DNA from: Paenibacillus alkalitolerans
GTDB taxonomy: Bacteria > Bacillota > Bacilli > Paenibacillales > YIM-B00363
Reading direction: 5' to 3'
DNA: 64,000 nt
Assembly (NCBI RefSeq): GCF_016482785.1
Contig: NZ_JAEMXM010000005.1
Location: 186,001 to 250,000, forward strand
Of this stretch, positions 16,094 to 25,004 are shown piece after piece. Position numbers and translations under genes: made by a program. The stretch's first letter is position 1. Each line of letters begins with the position of its first letter. Under the pieces are notes generated by a model, which was given only the letters and a program-made list of their open reading frames with translations, was not told where the DNA came from and ran no database searches.

Positions 16094-18076
16094 ATGATCA
16101 AGGCTATACGTGGCGCAGGAATCGCTTTGCTTGCAGTCTTCTTTGCGGTTTCGTTTTCGAGCTATCCCAATAACGTCCATGCGGAAAACAATGACAGCGG
16201 ACAAGCCGTATCTTTTCTTTATTTCAATGACGGCCACGAGATCGGTCCCGTGACGGATAAGCTTGGAACCCGGGGCGGAGTTGCCAGAATCAAAACATTG
16301 GTAGACAGCTTGAAAGGAGAGAAGATCGTCGCTTTCGGCGGTGATCTCGGAGGAGGCACTTTGTTCGGCGGCGTGTTTAAAGGGTTTCCGATGGTGGAAG
16401 CCTTTAACCGGATTCCTGTCGACATAGCCAATTTCGGCCAACACGATTTCGATGCCGGCGCGGCTAACGCATTGGAGTTGGTGAAGGCTTCCCGCTTTCA
16501 GTGGATCTCGTCCAATTTGATCGGAAGCGACGGCAAGCCGTTTGCCAATGTGCCGGATTATCTCGTTATCGAGAAGCAAGGCATCCGCATCGGGATGATC
16601 GGCCTGACCAGCGCCATGGAAACGACGACAAGAGATGAGGCGGTACAGCAGCAAGATGTCATCGAGTCGGCGAAAAAAGCGGTGGACAAATTGAAGCTGG
16701 AAAATACGGATCTGATCATTGCGTTGACCCAAGAGCCGGTATCCGATGACAAGGCTCTGCTGGCGGCCGTTCCTGAAATAAGGGTCGTCTTTACCGAGGA
16801 AGAGGCGGAAGATCAATCGTTCGTATACGAAATCGATGACGGCAAGAGATTCGTTTTCTCGCCGCAGGGCAATATGGGCTCAATCATCCGATTGGACATC
16901 CGGAAGGATCAAGCCGGGAACGTCAATTTATCCCATGAGATTATGAAAGTCGATGAAACCGTAGCGGAAGACGGAGAGCTCGCCCGGCTGGCCGCACAAT
17001 ACCAACAAAAGCTGGATGAAGAATTGGGCAAAACGGTAGCCGTCATAACCGGAGATTTGCCGTATGGCGACAATCATGAGTCGCGCTTTAAAGAGACCGC
17101 AATAGGCAATTGGATCGCCGACGCCTATCGCAATTACTACGGGACCGATATTGCTTTCGCCAACGGTGGAGGCATTCGGGCAAGCGCTAAGAAAGGCAAC
17201 TTCACCTTAAAGGACGCCAAAGCGATCTTACCCTTCGGCAACAAGATCGTCGTGGCGGAGGTGACCGGGGAGACGGTATTGCAGGCTCTCGAAAACGGTG
17301 TATCCGGTGTGGACAGGCTTGCCGGCGGCTTTTTGCAGGTGTCGGGACTTTCCTATACATACGACGCGGACAAGCCGGCCGGAGAACGTATTGCCGAGGC
17401 GAACATTAATGCGCAGCCGATCAAGAAAGACGCGGTCTACAAGCTCGCTTTGTCCAACTTCATGTATGCGGGCGGCGATAATTATTCCATGTTTGAGAAC
17501 GCTCAAACGGTTGTCGGCCCGAACGAGGCGCTGACGGATTTCGAGCTGTTGGCGGCCTATGCTTCTAAACTGAAAACGGTTGACGTACAAACCGAAGGCC
17601 GCATCGTTGTCAAAGGCTTCGCCGACGTGACTTCCCGGCATTGGGCGCATGCAGCCGTCAAGGAACTGACGGGCGGCGGCTTGATGAGCGGTGTCGGCGA
17701 AGGGCGTTTTGCCCCCAAAATAAGCTTGTCCCGGGGAGAGGTTCAGGCTGCGGCTTCCGGGTTTTTGGATTCGAGCGTTTCGATATGGGAGGAAATCGGC
17801 CTCGACGGCACGGATGCAAATGCTCCGGTTTCGCGGGAGGAGCTGGCGCTCGCGGTCAAATGGCTGTACGAAAAGAAAACCGCGAAATCCGTACCTGCCG
17901 AAACGAAATCGCCGTTCGAAGATGACACGCAAATATCCGATAAGATGAGGACAGCCGTAGCAGGGCTGTCCAAGCTCGGAATCCTCGAAGGCCGTCCTGA
18001 CAATAAGTTCATGCCCAAGGAAAACGCGACACGGGCGGAATTCGCCCTCTTGCTGTGGAAGGTTGCAGGTTACTGA
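16094..18076 (+). CDS. SLH-anchored, divergent 5'-nucleotidase-family protein
   Basis: This 660-residue secreted protein begins with a signal peptide (IALLAVFFAVSFSS). An N-terminal metallophosphatase-like domain (about 35-260) follows, then a 5'-nucleotidase C-terminal domain with NWIADAYR, FANGGGIRAS, LPFGNKI and GGDNYSMF. From about residue 500 there are two or three S-layer-homology repeats (FADVTSRHWAHAAVKELT; GILEGRPDNKFMPKENATRA), so it should be held on the cell wall. In the phosphatase part, family ligands are altered: GNHE is GQHD, the SH motif is TQ, and GHTH is replaced by TEEE. D-x-H and GGD remain. It may bind rather than cleave nucleotides. ATG 16094 is preferred to 16085 on ribosome-site spacing. 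Confidence 0.8.
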   Translation: MIKAIRGAGIALLAVFFAVSFSSYPNNVHAENNDSGQAVSFLYFNDGHEIGPVTDKLGTRGGVARIKTLVDSLKGEKIVAFGGDLGGGTLFGGVFKGFPMVEAFNRIPVDIANFGQHDFDAGAANALELVKASRFQWISSNLIGSDGKPFANVPDYLVIEKQGIRIGMIGLTSAMETTTRDEAVQQQDVIESAKKAVDKLKLENTDLIIALTQEPVSDDKALLAAVPEIRVVFTEEEAEDQSFVYEIDDGKRFVFSPQGNMGSIIRLDIRKDQAGNVNLSHEIMKVDETVAEDGELARLAAQYQQKLDEELGKTVAVITGDLPYGDNHESRFKETAIGNWIADAYRNYYGTDIAFANGGGIRASAKKGNFTLKDAKAILPFGNKIVVAEVTGETVLQALENGVSGVDRLAGGFLQVSGLSYTYDADKPAGERIAEANINAQPIKKDAVYKLALSNFMYAGGDNYSMFENAQTVVGPNEALTDFELLAAYASKLKTVDVQTEGRIVVKGFADVTSRHWAHAAVKELTGGGLMSGVGEGRFAPKISLSRGEVQAAASGFLDSSVSIWEEIGLDGTDANAPVSREELALAVKWLYEKKTAKSVPAETKSPFEDDTQISDKMRTAVAGLSKLGILEGRPDNKFMPKENATRAEFALLLWKVAGY

Positions 18077-18112
18077 AACATTGCAGAAGTCAAAATAATT
18101 TTATATTGATCA

Positions 18113-18146
18113 AAATACCGTTACGGCCGTAGCGGTATTTTTCTTT
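18113..18146 (+). terminator. Terminator after the SLH protein gene
   Basis: AAATACCG (18113-18120) pairs with CGGTATTT (18133-18140), with TTACGGCCGTA in between and a following T-run. A TATAAT (18146-18151) directly after it may be the -10 of the transporter operon. Confidence 0.75.
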
Positions 18147-18194
18147 ATAATGACAGACAGTCACGGAATTAGATACAGACGAGGTGGTAGATTC

Positions 18195-19094
18195 GTGTTA
18201 TCCGTTAAACGGGGCGCGCTGCAGCGGAAAGAAACGATCGCGGGGCTGCTGTTTGTAAGCCCGATGCTGATCGGTGTGGGCGTCATGGTGCTGTTGCCGA
18301 TCCTGGCGACCTTATATCTCAGCTTCACGGAATGGAGCTTGATTACCGGCTTCGAAGGCATCAAGTGGGTCGGTCTCGACAACTTTGACAAGCTGTTCAA
18401 TGACGCCAAATTTATCAAATCGCTGAAGAACAACTTGATTTTCTTGCTTACGGTGCCCGCTTACTTGGCGATTTCGCTGGCGCTTGCCGTAATTATCAAT
18501 AAGTTCGTATACGCGAAGGATTTCTTTAAAGTGATCTATTTCCTTCCTTACGTTTCCAGCATTGTCGCGGTGGCGACCGTATGGCGGGTGCTGTTCCATC
18601 CGTCGCTGGGGCCGGTAAACCAGTTCTTGATGGCCGTCGGGATGGACAATCCGCCGAAATGGATCGCGGACCCGCAATTCGCGCTCGTTTCCCTCATGAT
18701 GATTTCCGTCTGGACTTCGATCGGCTTCAATATGATTGTCTATTTGGCGGGGCTGCAGTCGATTCCGAAGGATTTGTACGAAGCGGCGGATATCGACGGT
18801 GCGAACGGGTGGATCCGCTTTACCCGCATTACGCTGCCGATGTTGTCTCCGACAACCTTTTTCTTGCTCATCACCGGCATTATTTATACCTTCAAGGCGT
18901 TCGAATTGATCGCGGTGATGACGCAGGGCGGGCCGGCCGGATCGACGAGCGTCATCGTATGGCACCTGTACGAGACGGCATTCGTTAACTTGAAGGTCGG
19001 GTATGCGTCGTCGATGGCGATGATTTTGTTCTTATGCGTATTGGCCATCACGTTCGTGCAGTGGATCGGGCAGAAGAAGTGGGTGAACTATTGA
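18195..19094 (+). CDS. Sugar ABC transporter permease (MalF/UgpA type)
   Basis: This 299-residue, six-helix permease carries the EAA signature near residue 195 (EAADIDGANGWIRFTRITLP) that docks with the ATPase. The start is GTG 18195, chosen because GAGGTGG lies 7 bases upstream. It works with the permease and binding protein that follow to import an oligosaccharide. No ATPase gene is in the operon, so it should share a multi-use MsmX-type ATPase, as is usual in Firmicutes. Its stop overlaps the next start (TGATG). Confidence 0.88.
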   Translation: MLSVKRGALQRKETIAGLLFVSPMLIGVGVMVLLPILATLYLSFTEWSLITGFEGIKWVGLDNFDKLFNDAKFIKSLKNNLIFLLTVPAYLAISLALAVIINKFVYAKDFFKVIYFLPYVSSIVAVATVWRVLFHPSLGPVNQFLMAVGMDNPPKWIADPQFALVSLMMISVWTSIGFNMIVYLAGLQSIPKDLYEAADIDGANGWIRFTRITLPMLSPTTFFLLITGIIYTFKAFELIAVMTQGGPAGSTSVIVWHLYETAFVNLKVGYASSMAMILFLCVLAITFVQWIGQKKWVNY

Positions 19095-19927
19095 TGAACA
19101 CCAAGATCAGTTTGCGCAAATGTTCCGTCACGTTCATCATGCTGCTGGTGGGAATTTTGTTCGTGCTGCCGTTCGCGTGGATGGTGTCCGCGTCGTTCAA
19201 GCTGGAGGGCGAAGTGTTCTCCTATCCGATCCGGTGGATTCCGAGCGAGTGGATCGGCTTCAGCAACTACGGGGAAGTGTGGTTCGGCAAGCATCCGTTT
19301 TTGCAGTATTATTGGAATACGATTCAAGTCACCGTATTGACGACCGTGGTCTCCTGCGCCGTGTCCGCGCTCGCAGCGTACGGGTTTTCAAAAATTCATT
19401 TTCGGGCGAGCAAATGGCTGTTCTTCATCGTGCTGGCGACGTTCATGGTGCCGCAGCAGGCGATCATCGTGCCGCAGTTTATTTTGTATCGGACGATCGG
19501 GCTGTTTGACACCCATCTCGGTCTCATCTTGGTGAACGGCTTCAGCGTACTGGGCACGTTCATGCTGCGCCAGTTTTTCATGGGCGTCCACGACGAATTT
19601 ATCGAATCCGCGAAGATCGACGGGGCGGGACATCTGCGCATCTTCGCGACGATCGCGCTGCCGCTCGTCAAGCCGGCCGTGGCTACATATGCGATTCTGC
19701 GGTTTATATGGACTTGGAACGATTATTTGAATCCGCTTATCTTTTTGCGCAGCGATCCGCTCTTTACCATACAATTGGCGGTGCAAAAGTTTACGACGAT
19801 CAACGGAGAGTTTTATTCGCTTATCATGGCCGCCGCCGTTTCCGCCATTTTGCCGCTATTGATCATATTTGTAATCGGACAGAAGAGGGTGACCGAAGGA
19901 ATCGCGGCAGGCGGCGTCAAAGGGTAA
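19094..19927 (+). CDS. Sugar ABC transporter permease (MalG/UgpE type)
   Basis: This 277-residue second permease has six membrane helices and the EAA loop (ESAKIDGAGHLRIFATIALP) near residue 178, and a C-terminal RVTEGIAAGGVKG typical of MalG-type proteins. It overlaps the preceding gene by one base, indicating translational coupling and a heterodimeric channel. About 116 bases separate it from the binding protein gene. Confidence 0.88.
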   Translation: MNTKISLRKCSVTFIMLLVGILFVLPFAWMVSASFKLEGEVFSYPIRWIPSEWIGFSNYGEVWFGKHPFLQYYWNTIQVTVLTTVVSCAVSALAAYGFSKIHFRASKWLFFIVLATFMVPQQAIIVPQFILYRTIGLFDTHLGLILVNGFSVLGTFMLRQFFMGVHDEFIESAKIDGAGHLRIFATIALPLVKPAVATYAILRFIWTWNDYLNPLIFLRSDPLFTIQLAVQKFTTINGEFYSLIMAAAVSAILPLLIIFVIGQKRVTEGIAAGGVKG

Positions 19928-20043
19928 TGGTTGAAAGAAGTAAAAATAATTGTAACAATAGTCAAATTAAGCGCATGGAGAGAGTTATTTCCGCTGATAC
20001 AATCAAAGCGTACACAAATAAACCGTTTACATGGAGGGGCAAA

Positions 20044-21456
20044 ATGAAAAAGAGCATCGCAAGCGGCATCATTTCTATCGTCCTCATTCTTGGCATACTT
20101 GCCGGTTGTGCGGGAGGCGGAGATGCCGGAGCGCCGGCGGAAGATACTCCTGCAACGGGCGAACAGCCGGCATCGGAGCAGCCGAAGGCGGAAGAACCGG
20201 CGGCGGAGCAGGTGACGATCAAGTTCCATACGCACGGCACGGAACTGCAGTACAATTGGGCAGCGACGATCGCCGCTTTCGAAGAGGCACACCCGGACAT
20301 CAAGGTGGAGCTTGTGCCCTTGAGCGAGAAGGGCGACACGCAGGAGGCGACGCAGAAGCTCGACTTGGCGGCGGGATCCGGCGGACAGCTGGACGTGCTC
20401 ATGTTCAGCGACCCGGCTTCCTACGCGCAGCGCGTCGGTCTCGGCATGGTGGCGCCGATCGATTCCTTCATCGAAGCGGAAGGGTACACCGTCAATGAAG
20501 AGTATAAGGTCGATACGCTCATGGACGGCAAATATTACGCGCTGCCGGGCAAGTTCAATCCGTGGTACGTCATGCTGAACAAGGATCACTTGGACGCGGC
20601 GGGGCTTGAGGTGCCGACGGACTGGACGTGGGATGAGTTTGCGGAATACGCCAAGAAGCTCACGACCGGCGAAGGCGCGTCGAAGCGTTACGGCACGTAC
20701 TTCCACGGACCGCAAAACGGCGGCTGGATGGAATTCCTGAGACTCGCGCTCGCCAATAAAGCGGAAAACACGGATTTCCTGAAAGCCGACGGCACTTCGA
20801 ATTTGGACGATCCGATGTTCAAACGTACACTCGAGCTTCGCCTGCAGATGGAGCGTACGGATAAATCCGCGACGCCGTATGCGGATATGCTGTCGCAGAA
20901 GCTGCATTACCGGACGCAATTTTTCAATCAATCGGCGAGCATGGTGCTCATCGGCAGCTGGATGAACAGCGAGCTCGGCGGCACGGAACAACACCCGCTG
21001 AATTTCAACGTCGCGATCGCTCCGTACCCGAAGAACAGCGAATCCGACACGATCGGATATACGCCGGTAACGACCGACTTCATGGCCGTCGCCGCAAAAT
21101 CGGAGCATAAGGAAGAAGCGTACAAATTCATCCGCTGGTATACGACGGAAGGCTTGGCGAAGTACGGCCGTAACGTTCCGTCTTGGACTAAAGTATCGGC
21201 CGGCGATTTGGAGAAAATCATCGATTCGATCCTAAGCGGCACGAAGTCGCCGGAGAAAGTCGACAAAGCGTCGCTTATCAACGTGTTGTCGACCTCCAAA
21301 TCGGGCAAGATCATCCCGCCTGTCACGTATCAAGCGGAAATCTACAAAGCTCTCAACCAAGAATACGAGCTTATGATTTTGGGCTCGCAAGATTTGGATA
21401 CGACGTTGAAAAACATGCAAGCAGCCGTACAAAGCATTATCGACAATAACAAATGA
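20044..21456 (+). CDS. Sugar-binding lipoprotein of an ABC transporter (family 1)
   Basis: This 470-residue protein starts at ATG 20044 behind GGAGGGG. It has a lipoprotein signal with lipobox LAGC at about residues 20-23, then a Glu/Pro/Ala-rich linker. The extracellular domain begins VTIKFHTHGTELQYN and contains GKYYALPGKFNPWYVMLNKD, a family 1 solute-binding signature. It captures a carbohydrate outside the cell for the two upstream permeases. The downstream GH88 hydrolase suggests an unsaturated uronic-acid oligosaccharide as ligand. A strong terminator directly follows. Confidence 0.88.
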   Translation: MKKSIASGIISIVLILGILAGCAGGGDAGAPAEDTPATGEQPASEQPKAEEPAAEQVTIKFHTHGTELQYNWAATIAAFEEAHPDIKVELVPLSEKGDTQEATQKLDLAAGSGGQLDVLMFSDPASYAQRVGLGMVAPIDSFIEAEGYTVNEEYKVDTLMDGKYYALPGKFNPWYVMLNKDHLDAAGLEVPTDWTWDEFAEYAKKLTTGEGASKRYGTYFHGPQNGGWMEFLRLALANKAENTDFLKADGTSNLDDPMFKRTLELRLQMERTDKSATPYADMLSQKLHYRTQFFNQSASMVLIGSWMNSELGGTEQHPLNFNVAIAPYPKNSESDTIGYTPVTTDFMAVAAKSEHKEEAYKFIRWYTTEGLAKYGRNVPSWTKVSAGDLEKIIDSILSGTKSPEKVDKASLINVLSTSKSGKIIPPVTYQAEIYKALNQEYELMILGSQDLDTTLKNMQAAVQSIIDNNK

Positions 21457-21474
21457 TACGGATATGATAGAAAG

Positions 21475-21507
21475 AAAAGAGGCGGCGCGTTATTCCGCCT
21501 CTTTTTT
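21475..21507 (+). terminator. Strong rho-independent terminator
   Basis: AAAAGAGGCGG (21475-21485) pairs with CCGCCTCTTTT (21495-21505) and runs into T. It separates the transporter genes from the two-component genes, allowing different expression levels. Confidence 0.9.
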
Positions 21508-21533
21508 CTCCGTAAGCGGGAGGAGGGGAACGG

Positions 21534-23375
21534 ATGCGGGAAAGATGGAAGCGATGGGCGTTGGAAGGATCGTTTCGCCACAAGCTCATCATTGCGTCGA
21601 TTGCTTGTCTGTTGATCCCGACGCTCATTACGCTGTCCGTTTCGAATGTGCTGACGCGCGATGCCGTGAAGGAGCAGGCCGTGGCAAACGCGCAGGATCA
21701 GCTTAAGCTTGTGGACGGCAATGTGTCCGGTTTGTTCAAGTACATGCTTTATATATCGAATTATATATTGGTGGAGCCCGAAATGAGGGTCATCTTGCAA
21801 GAGCAGGCCAAGGGGAAGCAGTATACGGGGGAAAACTCGGAATATCGCGAATTCGCCGACAAGTATTATACGATTACGAACAAGATCGACAACATATCGA
21901 TCGTCGGAGAGAAGACGTACGTCACCATTCTTTTGCCTAACGGAAGATTCTTTATCAACTATATGGTGGAGGAATACGATCCGCGCCTGTTGTTTCAAGA
22001 GAGCTGGTTTAAGGAGCTGGACCGACTGCAGGGGATGGATACGTACTGGGTCGAATCGCATCCGTCGCAATATCTCTACGAAAAGACGATCGGAAGGCAT
22101 CAAATTTCGGTCGCGCGCACGCTACGGTGGCCGAACAAGCAAATATACGCTTACGTCATAGTGACGGTAACGGAGAACCAGATTCGTTCGATCTTTGAGC
22201 GGATGGCGTCCGGTCAAGAAATTATGCTTGTTGACGGGAATAATCGAATTCAATCCCATGTAGACACGAGCCGGATAGGTGAGGAGCTTCCATACCTTGC
22301 GAGTGCTGACGGAGACTATGGCATTGTCCGGCTCGACGGCGAGGACTACTTGGTTACCAGTCAGCCGACATCAGTGCAAGGTTGGAAACTGGTTCTTCTA
22401 ACTCCCTATAAGGATGCGATCTCGAAGATCAACCAAATATTCGAAAATGTCTTTGTCTATCAAATCGCGATATTCGCAGTCTTTCTTGTCCTCTTGATTT
22501 GGTTGATCCGGATGTTTACGAAACCGCTCGTAAGACTAGGAAAGCTGGCGCATACGGTGCAGCGGGGCAATTTGGAGGTACGCTCTCACATCAGGGGCAG
22601 CGACGAAATCGGCCGGCTCGGAAGCTCGTTCGATCAGATGCTGGACCGCATCAAACAGATGATCGCGGAAATAACTGCGGAGCAGTCGCGCAAGCGCAAG
22701 GCGGAATTGGCGATGCTGCAGGCGCAAATCAACCCGCATTTCCTGTTTAACGTGCTCAATTCGATTCGGATGAAAGTGCTTCGCAAGGGAGACAAGGAAA
22801 GCGCCGAGATGATCTCGTCGTTGTCCAGGCTGCTCCGCATGACCATCGACCGGGACGAGGAGACGATCACGCTCCATGAGGAAGTGAGCACGGCGATGGA
22901 CTATATGAATTTGATGAACATGCGTCAGAAGGAGAAGGTGCTGCTGGCGATCGACATATCGTCGGAAGCGATGCTCGCGCGGGTTCCCCGATTTTTTCTG
23001 CAGCCCGTCATCGAGAACGCTTTGATTCACGCATTGCATCAGCGGTCCGGGACGGTTCGGGTGACGGCGGCGGTAGAGGAGCAGTCTGTTTTGAAGCTTG
23101 CCGTCCGGGACGACGGAACCGGAATGAACGAAAGGGCATTGTCGCAGCTGAGGAACCGCATAAGCTCGGCTGAGAGCGGCAGGGAACAGGAAGAACCGCG
23201 TTCGGGCGGCTTCTCGGGCATCGGCCTTGCCAATGTGTACGAACGGATGCGCATGAGGTTCGGCGAAGCGTTCGTGATGAGCATAGACAGCAAAGAAGGG
23301 CACGGGACCGTCGTTACGATGCTTATACCGATCAAGGAGGTGCTCAAGCCGGATGTACAAAGTAATGTTGGTTGA
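21534..23375 (+). CDS. Sensor histidine kinase, YesM type
   Basis: This 613-residue membrane kinase has an N-terminal helix (KLIIASIACLLIPTLITLSV), a large extracellular sensor domain to about residue 300, a second helix (QIAIFAVFLVLLIWLIRMF) and a HAMP linker. The His_kinase domain carries phospho-acceptor His in QINPHFLFN (about 402), and an HATPase domain has the N box (FLQPVIENALIHAL) and G box (DDGTGMNE). It should sense the same extracellular sugar or its bound transporter and phosphorylate the regulator encoded next, whose start lies within its last codons (23-base overlap). GGGAGGAGG precedes the ATG. Confidence 0.9.
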   Translation: MRERWKRWALEGSFRHKLIIASIACLLIPTLITLSVSNVLTRDAVKEQAVANAQDQLKLVDGNVSGLFKYMLYISNYILVEPEMRVILQEQAKGKQYTGENSEYREFADKYYTITNKIDNISIVGEKTYVTILLPNGRFFINYMVEEYDPRLLFQESWFKELDRLQGMDTYWVESHPSQYLYEKTIGRHQISVARTLRWPNKQIYAYVIVTVTENQIRSIFERMASGQEIMLVDGNNRIQSHVDTSRIGEELPYLASADGDYGIVRLDGEDYLVTSQPTSVQGWKLVLLTPYKDAISKINQIFENVFVYQIAIFAVFLVLLIWLIRMFTKPLVRLGKLAHTVQRGNLEVRSHIRGSDEIGRLGSSFDQMLDRIKQMIAEITAEQSRKRKAELAMLQAQINPHFLFNVLNSIRMKVLRKGDKESAEMISSLSRLLRMTIDRDEETITLHEEVSTAMDYMNLMNMRQKEKVLLAIDISSEAMLARVPRFFLQPVIENALIHALHQRSGTVRVTAAVEEQSVLKLAVRDDGTGMNERALSQLRNRISSAESGREQEEPRSGGFSGIGLANVYERMRMRFGEAFVMSIDSKEGHGTVVTMLIPIKEVLKPDVQSNVG

Positions 23376-24960
23376 CGACGATTATCCGGTGTTGGAGCTG
23401 TTGTCCGAAGCGATTCCTTGGAACTCGCTCGGCCTTCGCTTGGAAGGTGCGTACGAGAACGGGCTGGCTGCGCTTGAGGCCGCGGAGCGGTCCATGCCGG
23501 ACATCGTCATTACGGATATCGGAATGCCGAAGATCGACGGACTGGAGCTTGTCCGCCGGTTGAAGGAGCGCAAGCCGGACCTGCGCGCCGCCATCTTGTC
23601 CTGCCACAGCGAATTTCAGTATGCGCAGCAAGCGATGAAGCTGCAGGTGCAGGATTATATTGTGAAGGATACGTTGGATCCGGACGATTTGCAGCAGGTG
23701 CTCATCCGCTTCTCGGACAGCTTGGAGCAGGAGCGGCGGCTGAACGTTGAGCGGCACCGGCTGCGGCAGATGGCGGACCGTTCGCGTGAAGCGATGAAGG
23801 AGAAGTGGATTCAGAGCGCGGTGCAGATGCCGCTGCTGCAAGCCGGCGGCTGGAAGGAGGAACTCGAAGCGTTCGGTTTGCCGACGGACGGGCGGACGGT
23901 GCTTCCCGTTGTCGGCTTCATCGACGACTACCGGTCCGCGAAGCGGCGGTTTCTCTCGGACGACACGCTTCGTTTCGCGGTTTCGAACGTAATCGAGGAA
24001 GTCGTCCGAGAAAGTTCCGCAGAAGCGGTGCTGTTTCCGTACAGCGGCAAGGAATGGGTTGTGCTCCATTCGTTTCGGCCGACATTGACGGTGAACGGAT
24101 ACGATGTCGTACGGCAGCTGCTCGAACGGATTCAATCGGCGCTGCGCCGGACGCTTAAGCTGTCGATGTCGTTCGTCATCGGTGAGATGTCCGGAGCTCC
24201 GGAGCAATTGAAGCAAGGGCTTGTCCGATTGTTGGCGGGGACGGGACAGCGGTTTTATATGGAGCGCGGCGAGATTGCGGCGTTTCGCCATGCCGCCGGC
24301 GCTTCCGGCGATCTGTTTGCCTTCTACGACCAAGCGAGCGAGTGTTTTCGCGAGTGCATCATGAAGCGGGATGCGTCGCAAGCGAAAGCCAAGGCCGAGG
24401 AGTGGACGCGCTTCCTCCGAATGTCCGGCTACGCCTCCGAAACCGTGAAAGATTGGTCGCTGAAGCTGCTGCTCGACATTCGCCTCAAACATTACTCTCT
24501 CTATAGTTTCCGGGCGTCGTATTCCGCGGAGAGCTTGAACAAGGAAGTGTCAGAGATCGGCTCGCTATACGAGCTGAGGGATTGGCTGACCGAGCATCTG
24601 TTAAGCGCCGTTTCCGCCGAGGAAACGCGGGTGCGGACGCAGCGCAAGGAAGTGCTCGACGCGTGCCAATACGTTTCCGCGAACCTCGATCAGCGGATCG
24701 GGCTGGAGGAGGTCGCCGAATACCTGCATCTGAATGCAAGCTATTTCAGCAGGCTGTTCAAGAAGGAAAGAGGGGAGACGTTCATCGAATACGTCATCCG
24801 GACGAAGATGGAACGCGCGAAGGAGCTGCTCGATCAAACCGCGCATCCCGTAGCCAAAATTTGCGAGATGCTCGGTTACGACAACCAAAGCTACTTCATT
24901 AAACTGTTCAAAGGCTGCACCGGCGTCACCCCGAACGATTATCGGAACCGAGGCGCATGA
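23353..24960 (+). CDS. Response regulator with AraC-type output domain, YesN type
   Basis: This 535-residue protein has an N-terminal receiver domain (MYKVMLVDDDYPVLELL, phospho-acceptor Asp56 in VITDIGMPKIDG), a long middle region, and a C-terminal AraC double helix-turn-helix (about 432-535; IGLEEVAEYLHLNASYFSRL and HPVAKICEMLGYDNQSYFIK). It overlaps the kinase gene, so the pair is translationally coupled. It most likely activates the sugar transporter upstream and GH88 downstream. Confidence 0.9.
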   Translation: MYKVMLVDDDYPVLELLSEAIPWNSLGLRLEGAYENGLAALEAAERSMPDIVITDIGMPKIDGLELVRRLKERKPDLRAAILSCHSEFQYAQQAMKLQVQDYIVKDTLDPDDLQQVLIRFSDSLEQERRLNVERHRLRQMADRSREAMKEKWIQSAVQMPLLQAGGWKEELEAFGLPTDGRTVLPVVGFIDDYRSAKRRFLSDDTLRFAVSNVIEEVVRESSAEAVLFPYSGKEWVVLHSFRPTLTVNGYDVVRQLLERIQSALRRTLKLSMSFVIGEMSGAPEQLKQGLVRLLAGTGQRFYMERGEIAAFRHAAGASGDLFAFYDQASECFRECIMKRDASQAKAKAEEWTRFLRMSGYASETVKDWSLKLLLDIRLKHYSLYSFRASYSAESLNKEVSEIGSLYELRDWLTEHLLSAVSAEETRVRTQRKEVLDACQYVSANLDQRIGLEEVAEYLHLNASYFSRLFKKERGETFIEYVIRTKMERAKELLDQTAHPVAKICEMLGYDNQSYFIKLFKGCTGVTPNDYRNRGA

Positions 24961-25004
24961 CCGACATATATAGTGACGAATCATTATACGAAAGGGTGTA
25001 ATAT

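Noticed and set aside
19813-21108. 431-codon minus-strand frame
   Set aside because: Antisense shadow of the sugar-binding lipoprotein gene in high-GC coding sequence; no start signal and Arg/His-rich nonsense composition.
23344-24492. 382-codon minus-strand frame
   Set aside because: Antisense shadow of the response regulator gene with Arg/Gln-rich composition.
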